Shown here: piece after piece, positions 26,642-35,571 of the stretch
Position numbering within the stretch: the first letter of the stretch is position 1
How the letters are laid out: each line of letters opens with the position of its first letter
DNA from: Benzoatithermus flavus
GTDB taxonomy: Bacteria > Pseudomonadota > Alphaproteobacteria > Geminicoccales > Geminicoccaceae
DNA: 64,000 nt
Assembly (NCBI RefSeq): GCF_037908215.1
Contig: NZ_JBBLZC010000007.1
Span: 124,001 to 188,000, forward strand
Direction: 5' to 3'
Notes under the pieces: generated by a model
Told to the model about the DNA's origin: nothing
Database searches by the model: none
The model's input: only the letters and a program-made list of their open reading frames with translations
Position numbers and translations under genes: made by a program

Positions 26642-26866
26642 ATGATCGCTCTCCCCCGTCTCGCCCACCCGACCGCGACCCGGAGCAGGCGCCCGGCGGC
26701 CACACGGGGCCGTGGCCTCGGTATCATCACGGTTCTGGACGCCTGGATCGAGCGCTACCGGCAGCGCCGGGCGCTGCTCGAGCTGAACGACCACATGCTC
26801 AAGGACATCGGCCTCAGCGCCGCCGATGCCTGGCGGGAGGGAAGAAAGCCGTTCTGGCGGGCCTGA
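26642..26866 (+). CDS. small DUF1127 protein
   Basis: 74-residue protein with a C-terminal DUF1127 motif (RRALLELNDHMLKDIGLS, about residues 40-57). These tiny Arg-rich proteins occur widely in alphaproteobacteria; some in Rhizobiales and Agrobacterium are linked to RNA turnover and phosphate/carbon metabolism, but most are uncharacterised. The N-terminal half is Arg/Pro-rich and likely disordered. A GAAGGGAG ribosome site precedes ATG 26642. Divergent LysR gene upstream suggests regulated expression. Confidence 0.8.
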   Translation: MIALPRLAHPTATRSRRPAATRGRGLGIITVLDAWIERYRQRRALLELNDHMLKDIGLSAADAWREGRKPFWRA

Positions 26867-26881
26867 GCCGCCCGTGGTGGC

Positions 26882-27844
26882 TCAGGCGCTCCGGATCCTC
26901 GGGGCCGCCGCCCGGCGCAGCCGGTCGCGGACGGCCTCGCCCAGGCCATGGGCCGGGATCGGCATCACGGCGATGGCGCGCGCCCCGCTCCGGTCGAGCT
27001 CGCGCAGCATGGCGAACAGATTGCGCGCCGCCTCGGCCGGATCGCCGCTCGGGCTCAGGTTGCGCACGGTCAGCGCCCCTTCGAGCGGCCTCGGCCCGAA
27101 GGCGAGGAGCGCTTCGTCGGGGGCGACGCTCGTCGCATCGAGCCGCACCGGCAGGCGCGGCGCATAGTGGCTCGCGAGCTGGCCCGGTGAGCGCGGCGCT
27201 TTCGCGTCGCCTCCCTCCGCGAGCGGTCCCACCAGCCGCTCGAGCGTCTCGCGGTCGAGCCCGCCCGGCCGCAGGATGCACGGTGTCGGACCGCTCAGAT
27301 CGAGCACGGTGCTCTCCACGCCCACGGGGCAGGGGCCGCCGTCGAGCACGATGTCGACGGCCTCGCCCAGATCCGCGGCCACGTGCTGCGCCGTGGTTGG
27401 GCTCACGAGGCCCGAAGGGTTGGCGCTGGGCGCCGCCACCGGCAGGTCCGTCGCCCGCAGCAGCGCTCGCGCCACCGGATGCGCCGGCACGCGCACGGCC
27501 AGCGTGTCGTGCCCGGCGGTGGCATTGGCCGCGATGGCGCAGCCCGTCCGTCGCGGCAGGACGAGCGTGAGCGGACCCGGCCAGAAAGCCTCGGCCACGG
27601 CGCGAGCGCGTGCGTCGAGTGCTGTCAGGGCCGCAGCCGCGGCGAGATCCGCGACGTGGACGATGAGAGGATTGTGCGCCGGCCGGTTCTTCGCCCGGTA
27701 GATGCGGGCGATGGCTTCCGGATCGGTCGCGATGCCGCCGAGCCCGTAGACGGTCTCGGTCGGGAAAGCGACGAGGCGGCCCTGGCGCAAGGCCAGGGCC
27801 GCCTCCCGAATCGCGGCCGGTGTGGGCTCGAGGATGCGGCTCAA
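26882..27844 (-). CDS. L-threonylcarbamoyladenylate synthase (Sua5/YwlC type)
   Basis: 320-residue enzyme making threonylcarbamoyl-AMP from threonine, bicarbonate and ATP for the t6A modification of ANN-reading tRNAs. Seen: the YrdC domain with AFPTETVYGLGG, KNRPAHNPLIVHV and APSANPSGLVSPT, plus a C-terminal Sua5 domain (GQLASHYAPRLPV), so it is the long Sua5 form rather than short TsaC. The start codon is TTG at 27844 with GGAGG four bases upstream. It follows bioY on the same strand by 19 bases. Confidence 0.92.
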   Translation of the reverse strand: MSRILEPTPAAIREAALALRQGRLVAFPTETVYGLGGIATDPEAIARIYRAKNRPAHNPLIVHVADLAAAAALTALDARARAVAEAFWPGPLTLVLPRRTGCAIAANATAGHDTLAVRVPAHPVARALLRATDLPVAAPSANPSGLVSPTTAQHVAADLGEAVDIVLDGGPCPVGVESTVLDLSGPTPCILRPGGLDRETLERLVGPLAEGGDAKAPRSPGQLASHYAPRLPVRLDATSVAPDEALLAFGPRPLEGALTVRNLSPSGDPAEAARNLFAMLRELDRSGARAIAVMPIPAHGLGEAVRDRLRRAAAPRIRSA

Positions 27845-27863
27845 GCGGCCTCCGGAAGCCCGC

Positions 27864-28463
27864 TCAGGTCGCGAGCCCGCGGCGCAGCCGGCTGAGGCCG
27901 GCCTCGGCCAGGGCCGTGACCAGCGCCAGCTTCAGCGAATCGCCGAGGAGGAAGGGCAGCACGCCGAGCGTGAAAGCCTTCTCGATGCCCACGAAGGTGG
28001 CGAGCCACGCCACGCCCAGCGTGTAGTTGACGACGATCGCGGCGAGCACGCCGAGGCCCGTCACCAGCCAGTGGCGCGAGCGCTCGGCGACCCAGCCGGT
28101 GATCGCGGCCGCGGGCAGCCAGCTCACGATGTAGCCGCCGGTCGGGCCCAGGATGTAGGGCAGACCGATGCCGCGCTCGGGCGTGCCGGCGAAGACGGGA
28201 AGGCCCACGGCACCTTCCAGGATGTAGAGGGCGACGGTCGCGACCGCGAGACGTGGCCCGTAGGCGATGCCCAGGAAGAACACGACCGCGGTCTGCATCG
28301 TGATCGGCACCGGGTAGAACGGCACCTGGATCTTGGCCGAGGCCCAGAGCAGCAGGCTGCCGAGCACGGCCAGGACCACGGCGCGCAGCATCCGCTGCTC
28401 GCTGCGGGTGGCCGGCCAGAGCCGGTCGACGAGGGTGGGGGTCAAGGAGGCGGAAGCAGCCAT
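27864..28463 (-). CDS. bioY: biotin transporter BioY
   Basis: 199-residue integral membrane S-component that binds biotin. Seen: about six hydrophobic segments, VPFYPVPITMQTAVVFFLGI and GPTGGYIVSWLPAA, motifs typical of BioY. BioY can act alone or with an energy-coupling-factor module (BioMN); no such genes are nearby, suggesting solitary use or a shared module. Located 93 bases downstream of purD and 19 bases upstream of the Sua5-type gene, possibly one transcript. Confidence 0.92.
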   Translation of the reverse strand: MAASASLTPTLVDRLWPATRSEQRMLRAVVLAVLGSLLLWASAKIQVPFYPVPITMQTAVVFFLGIAYGPRLAVATVALYILEGAVGLPVFAGTPERGIGLPYILGPTGGYIVSWLPAAAITGWVAERSRHWLVTGLGVLAAIVVNYTLGVAWLATFVGIEKAFTLGVLPFLLGDSLKLALVTALAEAGLSRLRRGLAT

Positions 28464-28556
28464 GGCCTGTCCCTGCGCAAGGGTTTCGTCGTCGAGCGCC
28501 GGATCATAGGGACCGACTCCGCGACGGCAAGCCTTTCGCCTCGCGACCGCCGCTCG

Positions 28557-29834
28557 TCAGCGACCGAGCGCCCGCCAGCCGATGTCGCGCCGGCAGAAGC
28601 CCTCGGGCCAGTCGATCCGGTCCACGGCGGCATAGGCGCGGTCCCTGGCCTCGGCCAGCGTCGAGCCGAGCGCTGTCACGTTCAACACGCGCCCGCCCTC
28701 GGCGAGGAGCCGGCCGTCTGGCGCCCGCTTCGTGCCGGCATGGAACACGAGAAGATCGGGCTCGTCCTTCAGCATCTCCAGGCCCCGGATCGCCGTGCCC
28801 TTCCGGTAGCTGCCAGGATAGCCGCGGCTCGCCAGCACCACCGTGATCGCATGCCGGGGCAGCCAGCGCACGCTCATGTGGTCGAGCACGCCGTCCACGG
28901 CCCCCAGGAAGAGCTGGCCGATATCGGTCATCAGCCGCGGCAGGATCACCTGGCACTCGGGATCGCCGAAGCGGACATTGTACTCGATCAGCTTCGGGCC
29001 GTCCGCGGTCAGCATGAGGCCGGCATAGAGGATGCCGGTGAAAGGAGCGCCTTCCGCCGCCATGCCGGCGAGGGTCGGACGGACGATCTCGGTCATGACC
29101 CGCTCGACCGTGGCGGGATCGAGCCTGGGTGCCGGCGAGTAGGCGCCCATTCCGCCCGTGTTCGGCCCCTGGTCGCCGTCGAAGGCGCGTTTATGGTCCT
29201 GGGCCGTGCCGATTTCGAGCGCGTGGCGGCCGTCGCAGAGCGCGAACAGGCTCGCCTCCTCGCCTTCCAGGAACTCCTCGATCACGACCGTCTCGCCGGC
29301 GGCCCCGAAGCTGCCGGCGAAGGCGGCATCGACCGCCGCGAGCCCTTCCTCGACGCTCATCGCGACCACCACACCCTTGCCGGCCGCGAGCCCGTCGGCC
29401 TTGACGACGACGGGCGCACCCTTCGCCTCGACATGGGCGCGTGCCGCTGCGTGCTCCTCCTTGCCGAAGGTGCGGAAGGCGGCGGTCGGGATGCCGTGGC
29501 GGGCGCAGAAAGCCTTCGTGAACGCCTTCGAGCCCTCGAGCCGGGCCGCGGCCGCGCTGGGTCCCAGCGCTTTGATCCCGGTCGCGCGCAGACGATCGAC
29601 CAGGCCCAGCACCAAGGGCTGCTCCGGGCCGACCACGACGAGCCCGACCCGCTCGGTTTCCGCCAGCGCCACGAGTCCGGCGACATCGTCGGCCGCCACG
29701 GGGATGCAGCGCGCTTCTTCCGCGATCCCGGCGTTGCCCGGCGCGCACAGGACCTCGCTCACGAGCGGCGACGCGGCGAGCGCCCAGCACAAGGCATGCT
29801 CGCGCCCGCCCGAGCCCACGACCAGCACCTTCAT
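28557..29834 (-). CDS. purD: phosphoribosylamine-glycine ligase
   Basis: 425-residue ATP-grasp enzyme that joins glycine to phosphoribosylamine in purine synthesis. Seen: N-terminal MKVLVVGSGGREHALCW, ATP-grasp segments VVVKADGLAAGKGVVVA and QDHKRAFDGDQGPNTGGMGAYSPAP (in parts). I chose ATG 29834, which begins exactly at the family N-terminus; the open frame extends ten residues upstream to 29864 without family similarity. Length is normal. Confidence 0.95.
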   Translation of the reverse strand: MKVLVVGSGGREHALCWALAASPLVSEVLCAPGNAGIAEEARCIPVAADDVAGLVALAETERVGLVVVGPEQPLVLGLVDRLRATGIKALGPSAAAARLEGSKAFTKAFCARHGIPTAAFRTFGKEEHAAARAHVEAKGAPVVVKADGLAAGKGVVVAMSVEEGLAAVDAAFAGSFGAAGETVVIEEFLEGEEASLFALCDGRHALEIGTAQDHKRAFDGDQGPNTGGMGAYSPAPRLDPATVERVMTEIVRPTLAGMAAEGAPFTGILYAGLMLTADGPKLIEYNVRFGDPECQVILPRLMTDIGQLFLGAVDGVLDHMSVRWLPRHAITVVLASRGYPGSYRKGTAIRGLEMLKDEPDLLVFHAGTKRAPDGRLLAEGGRVLNVTALGSTLAEARDRAYAAVDRIDWPEGFCRRDIGWRALGR

Positions 29835-30038
29835 CGAAAAGGGCTCCTCATCGGGAACAGCCACCAGCGACGCGCGTCACCTACCGGCTCACCGCCCTGC
29901 GGTCCATGGGGCAGATGCGCGGGAAGCCCCGGAAAGCTCGCTCGCGGGCGGGACGCAGGCGCACCGTTCACCATGCCCGAGTATGTCCACGAGCGCGGAA
30001 CGGCTCACGATGAACAGCTTGGTGGTCGAGCCGATCGC

Positions 30039-30502
30039 ATGGTAGACATGTTTGATAAAAGACGAATCATGGCCGGTCGAATGCCAAACGCTCCGTCTGA
30101 GGATCTCGTGGCGGAGAGCAAGGGGAAGCAGGGCATGCAAGCACGGCAACGGGAGGCGCCATGCGGCCCGGTCGCCCCGTCTCGTGCCGTTGATGCGTGC
30201 GAGGCGATGCTGCCGCTGCGGGCCGTACCGGCGATGCGTGCCATCAGCTTCGAAGCGGCGGAGCGGGCGCTGCACCAGGGGTTCCCCCATTCCTCCCTGC
30301 GGCCGGCGCCTGTGCCAGGCAGGGCCGGCTGCCACCGTGACCCGGCATCGCGCTGGAATGCGGCTTCGGTCATTTCGGCGACTTCGCCCGCGACTACGAG
30401 CGCCGCTTCGGCGAGAGCCCGAGCGCCACCCTGCGGCGGCACCGATCCCGGCCGTCAAAGGCCCCTTGCGCGCCGATGGTTCTGCTTGCGTCTGGCCGAT
30501 AG
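30039..30502 (+). pseudogene. remnant of an AraC-family regulator
   Basis: The stretch between purD and the aquaporin gene holds broken pieces of an AraC-type DNA-binding domain. In one frame (from about 30150) the sequence resembles the first helix-turn-helix, ending in AERALHQGF. In another frame, 30344-30445 encodes GIALECGFGHFGDFARDY then ERRFGESPSATLRRH, the classic second helix-turn-helix, and stops at TAG 30500. The two halves are separated by frameshifts near 30290-30345 and no intact open frame joins them. The effector domain is missing or unrecognisable. Bases 29835-30038 contain nothing I recognise. Confidence 0.55.
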
Positions 30503-30582
30503 CGCACCGGGGACCGTCCAGTATCGTATGCTCCACCGGAAGCCGGCCGCCGGGCCTGCGTCCGGGAAGCAGGGGGAAGTCC

Positions 30583-31320
30583 ATGAACTCCAGGAAATGC
30601 GCCGCCGAGGCGATCGGCACGTTCTGGTTGACCTTTGCCGGCTGCGGCAGTGCCGTGCTGGCGGCCGCCTTCCCGCAGGTCGGGATCGGGCTCCTGGGCG
30701 TTTCGCTCGCCTTCGGCCTCAGCGTGGTCACGATGGCCTATGCCATCGGCCACATCTCGGGCTGCCACCTCAACCCGGCCGTCACCGTGGGCCTCACCGC
30801 CGGCGGCCGCTTCCCGGCCGCGGACGTGGTGTCCTACATCGCGGCGCAGGTGATCGGTGCGATCGTCGCCGGAGCGGTGCTCTACGTGATCGCGAGCGGT
30901 GCCCCCGGCTTCGATCCCGGCAAGGGCTTCGCCGCCAACGGCTACGGCGTCCACTCGCCCGGACAGTACGGCCTCCTGGCCGGCCTCCTCGTGGAAGTGG
31001 TGATGACCGGGATGTTCCTGTTCATCATCATGGGATCGACCCACGGCAAGGCGCCGGCGGGCTTCGCACCGCTCGCGATCGGGCTCGGGCTCACACTCGT
31101 CCACTTGGTCTCGATCCCGGTGACCAACACCTCGGTCAACCCGGCGCGCAGCACCGGCGTCGCCCTGTTCGCGGGCGGCTGGGCCTTGGGCCAGCTCTGG
31201 CTGTTCTGGATCGCCCCGCTCCTGGGCGGTGCTGCCGGCGGCGTGCTCTATCGCTGGCTCAGCGGCGAGCAGGAGGCCATGGTAACGGGCACGAAGCCCG
31301 AGCGCGTGGAAGCCGCCTGA
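30583..31320 (+). CDS. aqpZ: aquaporin Z-type water channel
   Basis: 245-residue MIP-family channel with six transmembrane helices. Both NPA pore motifs are present: HLNPAVTVG and TSVNPARSTG, and the selectivity-filter Arg follows the second NPA. The His and Thr/Cys-like positions (SGCHLNPA, HLVSIPVTNTS) favour a water channel over a glycerol facilitator. ATG 30583 follows a GGGGGAAG ribosome site. The gene ends just before a strong hairpin. Confidence 0.92.
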   Translation: MNSRKCAAEAIGTFWLTFAGCGSAVLAAAFPQVGIGLLGVSLAFGLSVVTMAYAIGHISGCHLNPAVTVGLTAGGRFPAADVVSYIAAQVIGAIVAGAVLYVIASGAPGFDPGKGFAANGYGVHSPGQYGLLAGLLVEVVMTGMFLFIIMGSTHGKAPAGFAPLAIGLGLTLVHLVSIPVTNTSVNPARSTGVALFAGGWALGQLWLFWIAPLLGGAAGGVLYRWLSGEQEAMVTGTKPERVEAA

Positions 31321-31346
31321 CGCACGGGGGAAAGCCTGCGGCCCGC

Positions 31347-31389
31347 GCCGCTCCATCGGGAGAACGCGGGTTTCGCCCGATGGAGCGGC
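31347..31389. terminator. bidirectional terminator between aqpZ and lipoprotein gene
   Basis: GCCGCTCCATCGGG (31347-31360) pairs perfectly with CCCGATGGAGCGGC (31376-31389), a 14-bp stem and 15-base loop, lying between two convergent genes. No clear T-tract follows on either strand, but length and position support a terminator for both. Confidence 0.65.
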
Positions 31390-31403
31390 TGAAGCCGGCC
31401 GCC

Positions 31404-31925
31404 CTAGCTGTTCTGCCGCCGCTGGCGCAGGGCCTCGTCCTGGGGGAGGGTGAAGCCGAACAGCACCTGGTAGCCCGCGGCCCCCTGCTTCTGGCCGACG
31501 AAGCGCTGGCTGAAGGTCTCCGTGACCCCGCCGCGGCGAGCACCTGGCGCGAGGTCGATCTTCGCCACGTAGTCCTGACGGTCGAGCACGTCGCCGTTGG
31601 GAGCACTGACGGCGACGAAGTAGGGTACCTCGATGCGCCCGCCGTTCCTGAGCGCAGGGCCGGGCTGCACCGTCACGTCGACCGCGATGTCGACCGCGAG
31701 ATCGTTCCCGTCGGGCCGGCAGCTCCCGTCGATGTTCTCGAGCGCGGCGCGATAGGCGGGCTCGCCCGAGCCGTCGGCCGCCGGCTGCTCGAGGCTGCCG
31801 AGGCCGTTGATGATGGCGACCCGCGGGCAAAGCGAGGCTGCCGGCGCCGCTGCGCTGCGGGTGCTCGTGCAGCCGGCGAGTGCTCCTGCCGCGAGCAGGA
31901 GGACGAGAGGGGCACGGGCCTTCAC
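31404..31925 (-). CDS. lipoprotein of unknown function
   Basis: 173-residue exported protein with a signal peptide and lipobox (LLAAGALAGC, Cys near residue 17), so probably anchored in a membrane facing the periplasm. The body contains CPRVAIINGLGSLE, DGSCRPDGNDLAVDIAVDV and VPYFVAVSAPNGDVLDRQDY, a beta-rich pattern seen in alphaproteobacterial lipoproteins of unknown role. Start is GTG 31925, overlapping the stop of the CDGSH gene (GTGA). The two are likely co-translated, though no functional link is known. Confidence 0.75.
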   Translation of the reverse strand: MKARAPLVLLLAAGALAGCTSTRSAAAPAASLCPRVAIINGLGSLEQPAADGSGEPAYRAALENIDGSCRPDGNDLAVDIAVDVTVQPGPALRNGGRIEVPYFVAVSAPNGDVLDRQDYVAKIDLAPGARRGGVTETFSQRFVGQKQGAAGYQVLFGFTLPQDEALRQRRQNS

Positions 31926-32167
31926 GCCGGGAGCACCTTGTGCGTGCCGTCGCACAGCGGCTGCTTTCGGGTGTGCTTGCAGCCGCAGAACCAGACCGGG
32001 CCGGCCTTCTCGGCGATCCACCTCACGGGGGAGAAGCCCGTCCCTTTGTGCGAGCCGTCGCAGAACGGCTGCTTCGCGCTGCGGCCGCAGGCGCACCACC
32101 AATAGGCCTTGCCGGCTTCGACCTCGACCTTGAACGGTGCTCTCTGCGCGATCACCCGCTCGTCCAT
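31922..32167 (-). CDS. double CDGSH iron-sulfur protein
   Basis: 81-residue protein with two consecutive CDGSH-type iron-sulfur motifs: CACGRSAKQPFCDGSH (residues 25-40) and CGCKHTRKQPLCDGTH (61-76). Each provides three Cys and one His to hold a redox-active 2Fe-2S cluster. Such twin-motif proteins in bacteria are small cytoplasmic Fe-S or electron-transfer proteins of unclear task. ATG 32167 is preferred; the frame extends 45 residues upstream without similarity. Divergent from ppx across about 170 bases. Confidence 0.9.
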   Translation of the reverse strand: MDERVIAQRAPFKVEVEAGKAYWWCACGRSAKQPFCDGSHKGTGFSPVRWIAEKAGPVWFCGCKHTRKQPLCDGTHKVLPA

Positions 32168-32340
32168 TCTCGCTCCGCTCCGCTGGTCCGAAATCGGCTC
32201 CCTCGGCCCGATCACGGGCTTGGCGTAGCCACCGGCCGGCGCCCTGACAAGGGGGAACGAACGGGGGCGGAAGCTGCGGAGACCCCTTTGCCGAAGGGGC
32301 ATCTGCCCTTACACTTCGTTCCCTTGAGGGTGGTGAGCGG

Positions 32341-33381
32341 ATGCTGGCGCCGGATCGGTTGGGAGCGATACTGAGGGGGAGCGAGGTCCCGCGGCCGCGT
32401 GGCCGGCTGGCTGCGCTCGATCTCGGCACCAACAACTGCCGTCTCCTGGTGGCCGAGCCGACCGCGCAGGGCTTCAAGGTCGTCGACAGCTTCTCGCGCA
32501 TCGTGCGGCTGGGCGAGGGACTCGCCAGCACCAACCGGCTGAGCGAGCGCGCCATGATCCGTACCATCGCCGCCCTCAAGGTCTGCCGCCGCATCATGGA
32601 CCGTCACCGCGTCACGCGGATGCGCTGTGTCGCCACCGAGGCCTGCCGGCGCGCGCGCAACGGCCTGGACTTCATCCGCCGTGTCTGGCGAGTCACCGGG
32701 ATCGAGCTCGAGCTTCTGGACCAGGACGAGGAGGCGCGGCTCGCCATGCTGGGCTGCCTGCCTTTGGTCGATCCCGAGGCCGACCAGCTTCTGATGCTCG
32801 ACATCGGCGGCGGCAGCACCGAGCTCCTGTGGCTCGACCGGCACGAGCCGCTCGGTGCCCGCGAGCCCGGCTACATCCTCTCGATGCCCCTGGGTGTCGT
32901 GACGCTCTCCGAGAGCTTCGGCAGCCGCACGAGCCCCGAGGTCTATGCCGGCATGGTGACGGCCGTGCTCGACCATCTCGCCCGCGTGCAGCCGCCGCCG
33001 GTCGCGCGGGCCTCGGGCGTGCGCCGCTTCCAGATGCTCGGCACCTCGGGCACGGTCACCACGCTGGCCGCCGTGCATCTGGGCCTGAGACGCTACGACC
33101 GGCGCAAGGTCGACGGGCTCTCGCTGCCATTCGCGGTGATCGAGGCCATCTCGCGCCATCTGCGCGCTCTCGACGACGCCGAGCGCGCCGCTCATCCCTG
33201 CATCGGCAGCGGCCGGGCCGATCTCGTGGTCGCCGGCTGCGCCATCCTCGAAGGGGTCCACCGCTTCTGGCCGTTCGAGCAGCTCCGGGTCGCCGATCGG
33301 GGCCTGCGCGAGGGCATCCTGAGCGCGCTCGTGGGCCAGAGCCTGCGCCAGGCCCTCATTCCGGTCGATGCCTGCGCATGA
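32341..33381 (+). CDS. Ppx/GppA family phosphatase
   Basis: 346-residue member of the exopolyphosphatase/guanosine pentaphosphatase family (ASKHA fold). Seen: phosphate-1 motif ALDLGTNNCRLLVAE near residue 24 and phosphate-2 motif LDIGGGSTELLW near 155, with the Glu in VATEACRRARN. It has only the two N-terminal domains of the family, the common short form. It overlaps rlmE as ATGA; the ppx-rlmE pair is common in alphaproteobacteria. Whether it prefers polyphosphate or pppGpp cannot be told. Confidence 0.88.
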   Translation: MLAPDRLGAILRGSEVPRPRGRLAALDLGTNNCRLLVAEPTAQGFKVVDSFSRIVRLGEGLASTNRLSERAMIRTIAALKVCRRIMDRHRVTRMRCVATEACRRARNGLDFIRRVWRVTGIELELLDQDEEARLAMLGCLPLVDPEADQLLMLDIGGGSTELLWLDRHEPLGAREPGYILSMPLGVVTLSESFGSRTSPEVYAGMVTAVLDHLARVQPPPVARASGVRRFQMLGTSGTVTTLAAVHLGLRRYDRRKVDGLSLPFAVIEAISRHLRALDDAERAAHPCIGSGRADLVVAGCAILEGVHRFWPFEQLRVADRGLREGILSALVGQSLRQALIPVDACA

Positions 33382-34058
33382 CCACGGGCCGCAACGTCAA
33401 GACACGGCTCAAGACCGCGAAGGGCCGGACCGTCTCCTCGCAGCGCTGGCTCGAGCGCCAGCTCAACGATCCTTACGTCCACGAGGCCAAGAGGCAGGGC
33501 TGGCGTGCCCGCTCCGTGTTCAAGCTGAAGGAGCTCGACGAGCGCTTCGGCCTCCTGAAGCGCGGCGCCCGTGTGCTCGACCTCGGTGCGGCGCCCGGAA
33601 GCTGGTCCCAGTACGCCGTCAAGCGTGGCTGTCGCGTCGTCGCGGTCGATCTCCAGCCCGTCACGCCCGTTCCGGGTGCCCTGATCATCGAGGGCGACTT
33701 CCTCGATTCCGCCGTGCAGGAGCGCTTGCGCGAGCTTCTGAACGGTCCGGCCGACGTGCTCCTGAGCGACATGGCGGCGGCCGCGACCGGCCAGCGCGCG
33801 GTCGACCGGCTGCGTGCCGAGGCGCTGGGCGAGACCGTGCTCGACTTCGCGTGCGAGGTTCTGACTGCGGGCGGCTCTTGCGTCGTCAAGCTGGTCAAGG
33901 GTGCGGAGGCCGCGCTGATGCCGAAGGCGCTCGAGCTGTTCCAGACCGCGAAGGTGGTGCGGCCCAAGGCGACGCGCGCCGATTCTTCGGAAGTGTTCCT
34001 CGTGGCGCGCGGCCGCAAAGGTGCTCCACCCGCGAGCGGCGCCGGCGAGGGGAGCTAG
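33378..34058 (+). CDS. rlmE: 23S rRNA 2'-O-ribose methyltransferase RlmE (FtsJ)
   Basis: 226-residue SAM-dependent enzyme that methylates U2552 in the A-loop of 23S rRNA. Seen: RSVFKLKELDE with the catalytic Lys, the SAM motif VLDLGAAPGSWSQYA, LSDMAAAATG with the catalytic Asp, VVKLVKG with the second Lys and SSEVFLVARG with the Glu, completing the K-D-K-E tetrad. ATG 33378 overlaps the ppx stop. The C-terminal tail after the Glu is a short unstructured Ala/Gly stretch. Confidence 0.93.
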   Translation: MTTGRNVKTRLKTAKGRTVSSQRWLERQLNDPYVHEAKRQGWRARSVFKLKELDERFGLLKRGARVLDLGAAPGSWSQYAVKRGCRVVAVDLQPVTPVPGALIIEGDFLDSAVQERLRELLNGPADVLLSDMAAAATGQRAVDRLRAEALGETVLDFACEVLTAGGSCVVKLVKGAEAALMPKALELFQTAKVVRPKATRADSSEVFLVARGRKGAPPASGAGEGS

Positions 34059-34137
34059 CGCATCCCGCATCCCGCCAGCGCCTGCTCCGGCCGAAGCCGT
34101 GGAGCGTGGCGAGCTGTCGCCGCGCTCTATGGCATGC

Positions 34138-35172
34138 CTACCGCGCCAGGCCGATCGCGTAGATGGTGAGGTTCGCCGGATCGGACACCTCGTGATCCTT
34201 CCCGGCCGCCGTCCACGTGCTGGGACTCGAAGGATAGATGGCGGTCAGGAGATTGCCGGCGCCGGTCCAGTTGTCGATCGCGCCACCACCGCTGATCTGG
34301 AAAGGAAACCCGACCGATACCGTCCCGCTCGGGTGGGCGGCGACACCCGTGGTCGCGGAGGCGATGATCATCCGCGGCCCGCGCGCGCCGTTGCGCGCCC
34401 TGATGCCGATCACGTAGGCGGTGATGCTCGCCGGATCGGGATGGATGTGGTCCTTCGAGCGCGCCTCCCAGGTCCGGCGCGACGACGGGAAACTCGCCGT
34501 CAGCAGGTTGCCGTTCCCGGCATAGTCGACCCTGGCGCCGCCGCCGGTCATCACGTAGCCGAACGGCACGCTGACCGAGGCCGTCGGGTGCGGCGCCACG
34601 GCGCTGGTGGACTGGCGCACCTGAACGTCCCACCGATTGAACGGATCGAAGAGCCCGATCGCGTAAGCCGTGATGATCGCCGGATCGGAGATGTCGTGAT
34701 CCTTGCTGTCGGCGATCCAGCGCCTCCCCATGGGATAAGACGCCGTCAGGATGTTGCCGGCGCCGTTGTAGTCGACCCTGGCGCCACCGCCGATGAGCTT
34801 GTACCCGAAGGGAACCCTGGCTTCGGCGTGCGGATGGGCCGCCACGCCGGAGGTCGCGGAGAAGATCTGGATGACCAGCGGCGGCAGCCGCGGCCTTTCC
34901 GCTGCCTCGGCGACCGGCACGATCCCGTCCGGCACGATGCTCGGCAAAGGCAGCTCGCCGAGCGCGACCCGGATCGCCTTGCCTTCCTGCACGCCGCAGC
35001 CCGCGTCGCTCGCGACGGCCGGCACGCCGCCCAGCAGCTCCTCGCCCGACGCGGGCGGGCAGGTCGCCGCACGACTCGACGGGCCGGCGAGCAGGAGGAT
35101 GCCCGCCAACCCGGCGAGGGCGACGAGACCGTTCCTGCCAAGTTTCCGAAGCCTTTCGATACGATGGATCAT
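34138..35172 (-). CDS. exported protein with three tandem ~77-residue repeats
   Basis: 344-residue protein with a signal peptide (hydrophobic 14-30, cleavage near SSRA-A). After a Cys-containing segment (37-95) come three repeats at about 97-174, 182-257 and 266-343. Each has the pattern: short beta strand, GVAAHP or AVAPHP, VPFGY, GGGARVDY, G(A/N)GN(I/L)LTAS, P, a Trp, SKDH, DPA, ITAYxIGL. Conserved Trp, His, Asp and Lys point to a structural or binding unit, perhaps carbohydrate- or surface-related, but I recognise no named family. Repeat 3 is slightly divergent (GGGAIDNW, GKDH). A GAGG ribosome site precedes ATG 35172. Confidence 0.8.
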   Translation of the reverse strand: MIHRIERLRKLGRNGLVALAGLAGILLLAGPSSRAATCPPASGEELLGGVPAVASDAGCGVQEGKAIRVALGELPLPSIVPDGIVPVAEAAERPRLPPLVIQIFSATSGVAAHPHAEARVPFGYKLIGGGARVDYNGAGNILTASYPMGRRWIADSKDHDISDPAIITAYAIGLFDPFNRWDVQVRQSTSAVAPHPTASVSVPFGYVMTGGGARVDYAGNGNLLTASFPSSRRTWEARSKDHIHPDPASITAYVIGIRARNGARGPRMIIASATTGVAAHPSGTVSVGFPFQISGGGAIDNWTGAGNLLTAIYPSSPSTWTAAGKDHEVSDPANLTIYAIGLAR

Positions 35173-35571
35173 AGGCTTGCCCTCCTCGGCCGGCCCGAGC
35201 TTCTGCCGGCGATGATCGATCCTTGCTGACGATCCGGGGCTGAGCCAGAGAAGTGACTCTGTCGATATCTTCCCCTTATGAGGCGCTCGAAAAGGAGTCG
35301 TCAAGGCATTATTTCGATGAAACCATTCCGCTTCATGGCAACCGGCGGAATGCAATAGGCTGACGACCGTGCGAAATTTCGGCCGGATAAATATTCGCTG
35401 AGACCTGCCCGCCTCGTCGGGTATGACGCCGGATCGTGGGCATCGCCATCGAACGCTGCGAGAGGCCAGCCGCCTGTCCGATGGCGAAGCGCTGCCCCGA
35501 TGGCCATGGCCGGAGCAGCGCGGGCGACCACGCTCGTCCCGTGAGGACGGCGAGCGGAGAGCCAGTCGGCA
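35173..35571. other. 399-base intergenic region, nothing recognised
   Basis: Lies upstream of the triple-repeat gene and downstream of the GH114 gene on the same strand. The part around 35270-35400 is notably AT-richer than its surroundings and may hold the promoter for the triple-repeat gene. No convincing open frame, hairpin or RNA was seen. Confidence 0.5.

Noticed and set aside
27822..32105. A 1427-codon open frame on the plus strand
   Set aside because: It runs antisense to the Sua5-type, bioY and purD genes and through the aquaporin in a wrong frame. Composition is Arg/Ala/Gly-rich without any family motif; long shadow frames are expected at this G+C.
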